Part shown: positions 22,620-29,952 of the stretch, one piece after another | Layout of the letters: every line of letters begins with the position of its first letter | Numbering within the stretch: position 1 is the first letter of the stretch | Source of the DNA: Gemmatimonadota bacterium | GTDB taxonomy: Bacteria > Gemmatimonadota > Gemmatimonadetes > Longimicrobiales > RSA9 | Assembly: GCA_016207445.1 (NCBI GenBank) | Contig: JACQPS010000088.1 | Location: 1-36,205 of the forward strand | DNA: 36,205 bases | Direction of reading: 5' to 3' | Notes under the pieces: generated by a model | The model's database searches: none | What the model was told of the DNA's origin: nothing | What the model saw: only the letters and a program-made list of their open reading frames with translations | Made by a program: the position numbers and the translations under genes

Positions 22620-24572
22620 ATGACCGAACCGCCGGATAGTCTACCGGCGATGGAAGCCGCGCCATCTCCGGACGTCGCACCCGCCGCGGCGGCCCCCTCT
22701 CCTTCCGGCACCGGGGCAGCACGGATCGCCGCCCCCTCGCTCGAGGTCAGCACGGAGCGAGAGCGGAGTCCGGACTACAAGCCGATCTCCGCGTACGGCA
22801 TCATCGGCGATATGCGCACGGCCGCGCTGGTCGGGACCGACGGGTCCATCGACTGGTGCTGCTTTCCCCGCTTCGACTCCGCCAGCCTGTTCGCAGCAAT
22901 TCTAGACCACGCGCGCGGCGGGCGCTTTCGCGTCACCCCTACGGCCTCCTACACCTCGCAGCAACGCTATCTGCCGGCCACGAACATCCTGGTCACCGCG
23001 TTTCACACGGACCAGGGTGGGGTGATCGAGCTCACGGACTTCATGCCGGCACTCGAGCCGGGACACGAGCTGTCGGCGTATCACGAGATCCATCGCCGGC
23101 TGCACTGCACGCGCGGGCGGGTCGAAGTCGAGATCGAGCTGCAGCCTCGCTTCGGGTACGCGCTCTCGCCGGTGGGCCTGTTTCCGCGAAGGAACGGGCT
23201 GCTCGCGACCGATCTGGAGGACGAGGCGGTCGCCGTCGCTTCGCTCCAGGACCTGTGGTGGCAGCTCGACGAGGGGAACGCGCGCGCCCACGCGATCCTG
23301 CGCATGAGCGCGGGCGACACCGCATGGGTCGTCCTGCGCTACGATGACGACGAGGTGCACCCCATCGCCGCGTACGACTCGCAGCGCAAGCTGGATGCGA
23401 CCGCGCTGCACTGGGACCGCTGGGTCGGACGTATCCGCTACCACGGGCCGTACCGGGCGGAGGTCGAGCGGAGCGCGCTCGCGTTGAAGCTGCTGTTCTA
23501 CGCGCCGACCGGCGGCGTGGTCGCCGCCGCGACGACATCGCTGCCGGAGCAGATCGGCGGGGTCCGGAACTGGGACTACCGTTACACATGGCTGCGCGAC
23601 GCGTCCTTCACGCTGAACGCGCTGCACGCGCTGGGGCAGCACGAGGAAGCCGACCGCTTCATGAATTACCTGAAGCGGGTGACGCGCAAGTCCGGCGAAT
23701 ACCTGCAAATCATGTACGGCCTGGCAGGCGAGCGCGACCTGCGGGAGCGGACGCTCGACCATCTCGAGGGATACCGCGGCTCCCGCCCCGTGCGCGCGGG
23801 GAACAGCGCGTTCGACCAGCTTCAGCTCGACGTCTACGGCGAAGTCCTGGAGACGGCGTACCGGTGGCACGAGAAGCACCCCATGACGGAGGGAGTGTGG
23901 TCCGTGCTGGCGCGGCTGGCGGACTGGGTCGCGGGGAACTGGCGGCGCAAGGACTCGAGCGTCTGGGAGGTGCGCACGGGCCAGCAGCACTACGTCTTCA
24001 GCAAGGTCATGTGCTGGGTCGCACTCGACCGGGCAACGCGCATGGCCGAGCGGCTGGGCCTGCCGGGCGATCTCGAGCGCTGGCGCCGCGAGCGGGAGGC
24101 CATTCACACCGAGGTGATGGAGCAGGGCTGGCACGCGGGGAAGCAATCGTTCGTGCAGTACTACGGCACGGAAGCGCTGGATGCGGCCAACCTGCTCGTT
24201 CCGGCCGTGGGGTTTCTGCCGCCGACCCACCCGCGGGTGAAAGGCACGATCGAGGCGACGCTGCGCGAGCTCACCAGCGAAGATCAAGAGCTCGTTTACC
24301 GCTACCGGAATCCGGACGGGCTCCCCGGTGGCGAGGGCGTCTTCTCGATCTGCACGTTCTGGCTGGCCGACGCGCTCATCCTCGCCGGCGACGCCGAACG
24401 AGGCGAGCGCATCTTCCGCCGCATGCTGCGGCACGCGAACCACCTGGGGCTGTACAGCGAAGAGATCGATGCCTATACCGGCGAGTTCCTCGGCAACTTC
24501 CCGCAGGCGTTCACGCACATCGCGTTGATCAACACGGCGCAACTCCTGGAATGGGCTCACGGACGTACCTGA
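22620..24572 (+). CDS. GH15-family glucoamylase/trehalase-like hydrolase
   Basis: 650 residues. GH15 enzymes release glucose from alpha-glucans or trehalose by inversion. The N-terminal domain begins with the signature ISAYGIIGDMRTAALVGTDG, then SIDWCCFPRFDSASLFAAIL. The (alpha/alpha)6 catalytic domain shows GGVRNWDYRYTWLRDASFTL, SSVWEVRTGQQHYVFSKVMC (the likely acid Glu is in WEVR) and YSEEIDAYTGEFLGNFPQAF (the likely base Glu). No signal peptide is evident, so it probably acts in the cytoplasm on glycogen, maltodextrin or trehalose. The first 50 residues are low-complexity Ala/Pro/Ser. The ATG at 22620 has no Shine-Dalgarno, and the in-frame ATG at 22650 is equally poor, so the start is uncertain. 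Translation may be coupled to the BON gene. Confidence 0.93.
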   Translation: MTEPPDSLPAMEAAPSPDVAPAAAAPSPSGTGAARIAAPSLEVSTERERSPDYKPISAYGIIGDMRTAALVGTDGSIDWCCFPRFDSASLFAAILDHARGGRFRVTPTASYTSQQRYLPATNILVTAFHTDQGGVIELTDFMPALEPGHELSAYHEIHRRLHCTRGRVEVEIELQPRFGYALSPVGLFPRRNGLLATDLEDEAVAVASLQDLWWQLDEGNARAHAILRMSAGDTAWVVLRYDDDEVHPIAAYDSQRKLDATALHWDRWVGRIRYHGPYRAEVERSALALKLLFYAPTGGVVAAATTSLPEQIGGVRNWDYRYTWLRDASFTLNALHALGQHEEADRFMNYLKRVTRKSGEYLQIMYGLAGERDLRERTLDHLEGYRGSRPVRAGNSAFDQLQLDVYGEVLETAYRWHEKHPMTEGVWSVLARLADWVAGNWRRKDSSVWEVRTGQQHYVFSKVMCWVALDRATRMAERLGLPGDLERWRREREAIHTEVMEQGWHAGKQSFVQYYGTEALDAANLLVPAVGFLPPTHPRVKGTIEATLRELTSEDQELVYRYRNPDGLPGGEGVFSICTFWLADALILAGDAERGERIFRRMLRHANHLGLYSEEIDAYTGEFLGNFPQAFTHIALINTAQLLEWAHGRT

Positions 24573-24604
24573 CCACCGCGGCGCACGCGGGGGCGAGGAC
24601 AGGG

Positions 24605-25534
24605 GTGAAACCGAGGGCGCGGGCGTGCGCGAGAAAGGCGAGCCGTGTCGCCCTGGCCGTGGTGGGCGCTGTGGGTGCTTGCGGCGGCGAGCGCAGTGAC
24701 CACGGCGCCGGAAATGCTCTCACGCTCGCCACCACTACCACGATCGAAGACTCGGGGCTCCTGTCGGTGCTGGATTCGGCGTTTCGGGCGAGCCCGCCGC
24801 AGGTGCGGCTACGCGTGATCGTGGCTGGCTCCGGCGAGGTGCTCGCGCTCGGACGGCGGCGCGATGTCGCTGTGCTGCTGACGCACGCGCCCGCGGCGGA
24901 ATCCGCCTTCGTCGCCGCGGGCTTTGCGGCCGAGCGCCGGCCGTTGATGTACAGCGAATTCGTGCTCGTGGGCCCGCCGAGCGACCCGGCGGGCGTGCGC
25001 GGGGAGCGGGATGCGGCCGCGGCCCTACGCCGCATCTCGTCGGCGCGCGCCCGCTTCGCTTCGCGGGGGGACGACAGCGGCACGCACCAGCGCGAGCTCG
25101 CGCTCTGGCGCGAGGCCGGCATCGGGGTCGAGCCCGGGCGCCCGCCGGCCGATTGGTACGCCGAGATCGGGCAGGGCATGGGCGAGACGCTGCGCATCGC
25201 GAGTGAAACGGAGGCCTACGCCCTGACGGACCGACCGACGTTCCTGGTCTTGCAGTCCGGTCTGCGCCTCGAGCTCCTGGTCGAGCCGGATCCGCCGCTC
25301 TGGAACCGCTACGCCGTCCTGGTGGTCGAAGGCGCGGCGAACATCGAGGCGGCGCGCGCGTTCGCCGACTGGCTCGCCTCGCCTGCCGCGCAGGAGTTAA
25401 TCCGGTCCTACGGCCGCGCTCGCTTCGGGCGGAGCCTGTTCATGCCGGGCGTGCCGGAGACCTCGCCCCAACACACGGGGCTCCAGTCCGAGCCCGAGCC
25501 CGAGTCCGATCCCGAGCCCGAGTCCGAACCCTAG
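24605..25534 (+). CDS. tupA: Tungstate ABC transporter substrate-binding lipoprotein
   Basis: 309 residues, the oxyanion-binding component of a Tup-type importer. The mature protein starts after a lipobox ending at C26 (VGAVGAC). Family motifs are LTLATTTTIEDSGLLSVLDS, FVLVGPPSDPAGV, ARFASRGDDSGTHQRELALW, GMGETLRIASETEAYALTDR and WNRYAVLVV, all typical of TupA rather than ModA. GTG 24605 was chosen over ATG 24551 because GAGGACAGG precedes it and because it gives a proper lipoprotein signal. The upstream ATG would add residues and overlap the GH15 gene. The last 18 residues are a Ser-Glu-Pro repeat unlike the family, encoded by a short DNA repeat. tupB follows after 33 bases. Confidence 0.9.
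   Translation: MKPRARACARKASRVALAVVGAVGACGGERSDHGAGNALTLATTTTIEDSGLLSVLDSAFRASPPQVRLRVIVAGSGEVLALGRRRDVAVLLTHAPAAESAFVAAGFAAERRPLMYSEFVLVGPPSDPAGVRGERDAAAALRRISSARARFASRGDDSGTHQRELALWREAGIGVEPGRPPADWYAEIGQGMGETLRIASETEAYALTDRPTFLVLQSGLRLELLVEPDPPLWNRYAVLVVEGAANIEAARAFADWLASPAAQELIRSYGRARFGRSLFMPGVPETSPQHTGLQSEPEPESDPEPESEP
25486..25533 (+). repeat. Short GAGCCCGAGTCC direct repeat inside the tupA 3' end
   Basis: Two near-identical copies of GAGCCCGAGTCCGA(T/A)CC, with shorter partial words, occupy 25486-25533. They encode the acidic Pro-Glu tail of TupA up to its stop. The homologous protein would end at about GRSLFMPGVPE. The repeat looks like an expanded intergenic element that entered the reading frame. 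Confidence 0.65.
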
Positions 25535-25567
25535 CCCTACGTCCAGTCACAGCCGTAATTTGCAGTT

Positions 25568-26302
25568 ATGGACGTCTTCCTGGAGGCCGCCCGCGAGGCG
25601 GCCCGCCTGCTCTTTTCCGGCGACAGCTACGTCCGGGACATCCTCGGCCTCTCGCTGCGCGTCTCGGGCACGGCCGTGCTGGTGGGGGTACTGATCGGCA
25701 TCCCGGTCGGCGTGGCGGTCGGGATCGGGCGCTTCCCCGGCCGTCAGCTCGTGGTGGCGCTGATCCACACCGGGTTCGCGCTGCCGCCCGTCGTGGTGGG
25801 TCTCTTCGTCTACATGCTGCTGTCGCGCGAGGGCCCGGCCGGCGCGCTGGAGTTGCTCTTCACGCCGACCGCAATGGTGCTCGCACAAGCGCTGCTCGCC
25901 TCGCCCTACGTGGCGGGCATCACGCTGGCCGCGGTCCAGGCGGTGCCGTCCGACGTGCGGCTCGAGGCGCGCGCGCTGGGCGCGACGCGCGTGCAGGCGC
26001 TGTGGGCGCACCTGCGCGAGGCGAGGCTCGGTCTGGGTGCGGCGGTGGTCGCGGGCTTCGGCGCGGTGCTCTCCGAGGTCGGCGCGGTCATGATGGTCGG
26101 CGGCAATATCCTGGGCGAGACGCGCGTGATGACCACGGCCATCGTGCTGGAGACGCGGCGCGGGCGCTACGGCACGGCGCTGGCGCTGGGGCTCGTCCTG
26201 CTCGCCGTCGCTTTCACGGTGAACCTGATCCTGACTCGCCTGCAGCAGGGCCGTCAGGCGGCCGTCTGGTCGACGGCAGGAGTGGAGCGGCCGTGGGCGT
26301 GA
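25568..26302 (+). CDS. tupB: Tungstate ABC transporter permease
   Basis: 244 residues with five or six membrane helices (LGLSLRVSGTAVLVGVLIGI, LVVALIHTGFALPPVVVGLF and others). The EAA loop is EARALGATRVQALWAHL, followed by GFGAVLSEVGAVMMVGGNIL, the form typical of TupB/WtpB-type oxyanion permeases. It would form the dimeric channel of TupABC. ATG 25568 has no Shine-Dalgarno, but TAATTT (25556-25561) lies 6 bases before it, so an additional leaderless mRNA is possible; no -35 box is seen. Its stop overlaps the start of tupC (TGATG). Confidence 0.92.
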   Translation: MDVFLEAAREAARLLFSGDSYVRDILGLSLRVSGTAVLVGVLIGIPVGVAVGIGRFPGRQLVVALIHTGFALPPVVVGLFVYMLLSREGPAGALELLFTPTAMVLAQALLASPYVAGITLAAVQAVPSDVRLEARALGATRVQALWAHLREARLGLGAAVVAGFGAVLSEVGAVMMVGGNILGETRVMTTAIVLETRRGRYGTALALGLVLLAVAFTVNLILTRLQQGRQAAVWSTAGVERPWA

Positions 26303-27471
26303 TGGCGACGCCGGCGCCCGCACCCGCCCGCGCCGACCGACCGCCGCTCGCGCCGTCGCAGCCGCTGCTGCGGGCGGAATCGCTCCAGCGCCGCTACGGC
26401 GGGCGCGCGGTCATCGACGTGGCGGAGCTCGAGGTCGCGGCCGGCGAAGTCCTTGCCATCCTCGGTCCCAACGGCGCGGGCAAGTCCACGCTCTTCCGCT
26501 TGCTGCTGCTGATCGAGAAGCCGGACGCGGGGCGCATCCTGTTCGAAGGGCGCGCGGTCCAGCCGGGCGATCGCGCGGTCTCGCGCAGGCTCGCCGGAGT
26601 GTTCCAGCGGCCGCACCTCTTCACGGGCAGCGTTCGGGAGAACGTCGGCTACGGGTTGCGCGTGCGGGGCGTGTCGCGGCCGGAGCGGGCGCGGCGCGTG
26701 GCGGACGCGTTGGCGTGGCTCGGGCTCGAAGCCCACGCCGGCGCGCCAGTCCATGCGCTCTCGGGCGGCGAGGCGCAGCGGGTGGCGCTCGCGCGCGCAC
26801 TGGCGCTCGAGCCCGAGCTGCTACTGCTGGACGAACCCACGGCCAACCTGGACATCACGGTGCGCCGGCGCTTCCGCGAGGACCTGGAGCGGCTCGCCCG
26901 CACTCACGCGCGCGCAGCGATCCTGATCACGCACGATCCCGGAGACGCGTTCGCGCTGGCGGACCGCATCGCGGTGCTACACGAGGGGCGCATCGTTCAG
27001 GTCGGAGCACCGGACGAGCTCGTGCTGCACCCTGCGACGCCGTTCGTGGCCGCGTTCACCGGCGCGGAGCTGCTGCTGGACGGCAGTGTCTCCGGCAAGG
27101 AGGACGGGCTCGTGCTGGTCGAGCTGAAGGGAGGCACCCGGCTGGTCGTGGCCGAGGCCGCGCAAGGAGGCGTGGCCCTCGGAGCCCGGGTGCACGTGGC
27201 CTACCGGCCGGAAGACGTGCTGCTCGCCGCCGCAGACGCCGCCGAAACGAGCGCGCAGAACCGGTTCCTGCTGCGCGTGACCGCGCTGAACCCGGCGGGC
27301 GGGCTGGTGCGGGTGCGCCTCCAGGGCGACGCGACTTCGCTCGCGGCAGGCGTCGCGCTGACGGCGCTCGTGACGCGGCGCGGCGCGGACACGCTCGGCC
27401 TCGCGCCGGGTCGCGATGTGCTCGCGCAGCTCAAGGCGACGGCGTTGCGGGCCTTCGCCGCCCCGCGCTGA
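26302..27471 (+). CDS. tupC: Tungstate ABC transporter ATP-binding protein with TOBE domain
   Basis: 389 residues. The ATPase has Walker A GPNGAGKST (about 55-63), signature LSGGEAQRVALARAL, Walker B LLLLDEPTANLD and the switch His in LITHDP. C-terminal to it are a linker and a TOBE/Mop-like region (about 325-385, NRFLLRVTALNPAGG to LAPGRDVLAQLKATA), which binds molybdate or tungstate and may tune activity. The first 20 residues are Ala/Pro-rich. The start codon ATG 26302 shares its A with the tupB stop. It ends 6 bp from the convergent BON gene. A standard TupC has a shorter C-terminus, so the TOBE region gives it a ModC/WtpC-like look. Confidence 0.92.
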   Translation: MATPAPAPARADRPPLAPSQPLLRAESLQRRYGGRAVIDVAELEVAAGEVLAILGPNGAGKSTLFRLLLLIEKPDAGRILFEGRAVQPGDRAVSRRLAGVFQRPHLFTGSVRENVGYGLRVRGVSRPERARRVADALAWLGLEAHAGAPVHALSGGEAQRVALARALALEPELLLLDEPTANLDITVRRRFREDLERLARTHARAAILITHDPGDAFALADRIAVLHEGRIVQVGAPDELVLHPATPFVAAFTGAELLLDGSVSGKEDGLVLVELKGGTRLVVAEAAQGGVALGARVHVAYRPEDVLLAAADAAETSAQNRFLLRVTALNPAGGLVRVRLQGDATSLAAGVALTALVTRRGADTLGLAPGRDVLAQLKATALRAFAAPR

Positions 27472-27477
27472 CCGCCG

Positions 27478-28302
27478 CTACCCGTGCTCGAAGCCGCCCT
27501 CGAAGCCTTCCCTGCGCGCCGCCGTCTGCGGAACGTGGATGTCATCTCGGGGGACGTCGGTACGCACGGTCAGGTTGTTGATCACGCCGCGCACGCCGGG
27601 GCTTTCCCAGGCGTCATCCCAGGCATAGCGTGCTTCCATGAAGTCGTCCACTTCGCCCGTGAGCGTGACGACGCCGTTCTCGACCACGACGTCGACGCGC
27701 TCGGGGTCGATCCAGCCATCCTGGAACAGGTTCTCCAGCACCGCCTCGCGGAGCTCGCGATCGTCCAGCTCGCGCTCGTCGAGCGCGTGGCCGATGCCGG
27801 GCCAGCGATCCGGCGGCGTGTGGCCGTAGCGCGGATGCTCGAGACCGCGGCCGAATTCGGCGCCGTAACCCATTTGGACGCGCTCGCGCTCGCCCCAGCC
27901 GCCCATGAAACGGCCGCGGTACTCGTCGGACACGTGCCCGCGGCGGCCGAGCGCGGCGCGCCCGCGCGCCCGGCGGAAGCCGGGCGCGGTGCGGCGGTAC
28001 TCGAAGCCGTACCAGGTCCGGAAGCCCTCGGGCCGCCTCATCTCCCAATCGTAGCGCCCGGGGTAGCCACGCTCGCGCCCCCATTCGAGGCCGCCTTCGT
28101 AGACGCGCTCGCTGCCGCCGTAATCGATGCCGTAGCCGGGCGCCCACCTGCCGACGCGCCGCCCGCGGTAACCGGGCATACGCGCGAGCCTGCGCTGCTC
28201 GCCGCCGAATCGGCCGCGTCGGCCGACCCAGCCATACCCCGGCTCCCCGGTGCGCCAGCTGCCGGAGCGCTCGCCGCGGAATTCCCTGCCGTATCGCGCC
28301 AT
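27478..28302 (-). CDS. BON-domain protein with Arg/Gly/Tyr-rich N-terminus
   Basis: 274 residues. The N-terminal 165 residues are highly enriched in Gly, Arg, Tyr and Trp in repeated YGREFRGERSG / YGIDYGGSERVY / YPGRYDWEMRRP-like words and look disordered. Residues about 180-245 hold a BON domain (LREAVLENLFQDGWIDPERV, then VVVENGVVTLTGEVDDFMEA and PGVRGVINNLTVRTDV). No signal peptide is seen. Such low-complexity BON proteins recur in Gemmatimonadota, which is part of my guess at the organism. The function is unknown; membrane or surface association through BON is the family expectation. ATG 28302 follows GAGGAGGAG. It lies between tupC and fdhD on the opposite strand, so it interrupts the Mo/W block. 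Confidence 0.82.
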   Translation of the reverse strand: MARYGREFRGERSGSWRTGEPGYGWVGRRGRFGGEQRRLARMPGYRGRRVGRWAPGYGIDYGGSERVYEGGLEWGRERGYPGRYDWEMRRPEGFRTWYGFEYRRTAPGFRRARGRAALGRRGHVSDEYRGRFMGGWGERERVQMGYGAEFGRGLEHPRYGHTPPDRWPGIGHALDERELDDRELREAVLENLFQDGWIDPERVDVVVENGVVTLTGEVDDFMEARYAWDDAWESPGVRGVINNLTVRTDVPRDDIHVPQTAARREGFEGGFEHG

Positions 28303-28368
28303 CTCCCACTCCTCCTCGAAAGACGCCCGCGCTCACCTGCCCGTGGCCGTGGCCCCTGCCCGTGCCCT

Positions 28369-28398
28369 CGTATCCGCGTCCCTTGTGCAGGCGCGCAA
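28369..28398 (-). promoter_or_regulatory. Candidate promoter of the Arg/Gly/Tyr-rich BON gene
   Basis: On the minus strand, TTGCGC (28398-28393), an 18-base spacer and GATACG (28374-28369). The -10 box is poor. It lies about 67 bases upstream of ATG 28302 in the 161-base fdhD/BON divergent region. Confidence 0.4.
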
Positions 28399-28463
28399 CA
28401 TCAATGCCCGTGGCTGCGCGACAGGGCTGCGCGTCGCCACGGCCCCGCCTATATTTGCGGCGC

Positions 28464-29207
28464 ATGGGCCCGCGCGTCGCCCCCGTGGAGGAAGCGCCGT
28501 TCCGTCTGGAAGTCAACGGCGAGCGTCTGGGCGTGTGGACGTGCACGCCCGAGCAACTGGAGGCGTTCGCGGCCGGTCGTCTGTGGACGGAGGGGTATGC
28601 CGCCGCCTCCGGCGATTTCCTCTCCATCCAGGTGCGGGAAGAGAGCGGCATCTACGTCGCACGCGCGCGCGTGCCTCCCGCCCGCTTCGCTCTTGCCCAG
28701 CGCGAGCGGCAGGAGCGCGCGGCGCACGGCTGCGGACCGCTGCACTACCTGCGTTGCGCCCCGGAGCTGCTGCGCCAGCGACGTCGCCTCCTGCCGTTGC
28801 CGCCGCTGGAAACCTTTCCCGAGCTCTTCCGTGCGCTCTACGCGGCGGCAGACCGTTACCAGGACACCGGCGGCGTCCATGCCGCGGCACTGACGGATGG
28901 AAAGCGGCTGCGGTTCCAGGCGGAGGACGTGGGGCGGCACAATGTGGTCGATAAAGTCATCGGGGCGGCGCTGCTCACCGGACAGGATCCGTGCCGGCTG
29001 GGCCTCGTGCTGAGCGCGCGCGTGAGTGCCGATATCGCCCTGAAATGCGCGCGCGCCGGCATCGCCTGGGTCGCCAGCCGATCCATTCCGACCTCGCTGG
29101 CGGTCGAAATCGCACAGGCGGGTGCGCTGCCCCTGGTCGCGCGCGCGGCGGGAAAAGAGGCGCGCGTGTTCGCGGCCGAACCCGGCCCGCTCGAGCCGGC
29201 CCGGTGA
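28464..29207 (+). CDS. fdhD: Formate dehydrogenase accessory sulfurtransferase FdhD
   Basis: 247 residues. FdhD passes sulfur from a cysteine desulfurase to the Mo/W-bis-MGD cofactor, which formate dehydrogenase needs. Family motifs are ADRYQDTGGVHAAALTDG, FQAEDVGRHNVVDKVIGAAL and VASRSIPTSLAVEIAQAG. The cysteine pair of FdhD is normally CGxCG; here the loop reads HGCGPLHYL, so only the first Cys (C90), the one reported essential in the E. coli enzyme, is present. ATG 28464 fits the family start. TATATT (28450-28455) lies 8 bases before it with no Shine-Dalgarno, so a leaderless mRNA is possible although a -35 box is not clear. It precedes mobA by 40 bases and leads a three-gene cofactor operon. 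Confidence 0.92.
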   Translation: MGPRVAPVEEAPFRLEVNGERLGVWTCTPEQLEAFAAGRLWTEGYAAASGDFLSIQVREESGIYVARARVPPARFALAQRERQERAAHGCGPLHYLRCAPELLRQRRRLLPLPPLETFPELFRALYAAADRYQDTGGVHAAALTDGKRLRFQAEDVGRHNVVDKVIGAALLTGQDPCRLGLVLSARVSADIALKCARAGIAWVASRSIPTSLAVEIAQAGALPLVARAAGKEARVFAAEPGPLEPAR

Positions 29208-29247
29208 GCGGGCCCGCCCGTCGTCGTCCGAATCCGGGAGGAGCCGA

Positions 29248-29952
29248 GTGACGCTGCACCCGCCCTTCGGCGCCATCATGGCCGGCGGAGAAAATCGCCG
29301 CTACGGCAGTCACAAGGCGCTCGCCCAGATCGCGGGCGAGCGCATCGTGGAACGCGTGCAGCGCGCGCTTCGGGCCGTCACGCCGGACCTGGTGCTCATC
29401 ACGAACGAGCCCGAGGTCTATGCTCCCCTGGGCCTGCCCATGCGCAGCGACCTCCTGCCCGGGCTGGGCGTCCTGGGCGGGATCTACACTGCGCTCATGT
29501 GGGCGCTGCAAGAAGGACGGCCCGGCATCCTCGCGGTCGCCTGCGACATGCCGTTCGTGAACCCGCTGCTGCTGAGCCGGCTGCTGGGCGAGGGCTATGC
29601 GGCGGACGTGGTGGCGCCGGAGAGCCCGGGCCCGCGCGGCCTCGAGCCACTGTGCGCCTTCTACGGCACGCGCTGCGTCGATCCGATCGAGGCGGCGCTC
29701 GCGCGCGGAAACAAGGAGATCATCGGTTTTTTCGACAAGGTCCGCGTGCACCGCCTGCCACTCGACGAGGTGCAGCTGTACGGCGAGCCGGAGGTGCTGT
29801 TTCTGAATGTGAACACACCGGAGGAGCGGGAACGCGCCGAGCAGATCGCCGCGAGGCTGGCGGCCAAGGCGCCGTCGGGGCCGGGCGCCGCCGTGCGCGC
29901 GCCGGGGGCCGTCGCCTCGGCGCCCGCCCCCGCTCCCGGCCAGCATGGCTGA
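29248..29952 (+). CDS. mobA: Molybdenum cofactor guanylyltransferase
   Basis: 234 residues. MobA transfers GMP from GTP to molybdopterin to make the bis-MGD form used by formate dehydrogenases. The nucleotide-binding N-terminus is GAIMAGGENRRYGSHKAL, a variant of the usual LAGGxSxRMGxDKA: Tyr replaces Met and His the usual Asp/Gly position. Further motifs are LGVLGGIYTALMWAL, VACDMPFVNPLLLSRLL, GLEPLCAFYG and PEVLFLNVNTPEE. The start GTG 29248 is preceded by GGGAGGAG. The C-terminal 30 residues are Ala/Pro-rich and not part of the family. The stop overlaps the moeA start by 8 bases. Confidence 0.9.
   Translation: MTLHPPFGAIMAGGENRRYGSHKALAQIAGERIVERVQRALRAVTPDLVLITNEPEVYAPLGLPMRSDLLPGLGVLGGIYTALMWALQEGRPGILAVACDMPFVNPLLLSRLLGEGYAADVVAPESPGPRGLEPLCAFYGTRCVDPIEAALARGNKEIIGFFDKVRVHRLPLDEVQLYGEPEVLFLNVNTPEERERAEQIAARLAAKAPSGPGAAVRAPGAVASAPAPAPGQHG

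Noticed and set aside
22902..24560. 552-codon minus-strand open frame opposite the GH15 gene
   Set aside because: The GH15 frame has clear family motifs along its whole length; the antisense product has no recognisable features.
27484..28893. Long plus-strand open frame across the BON gene and into fdhD
   Set aside because: It is antisense to the well-supported BON gene and out of frame with fdhD, and has no family features.
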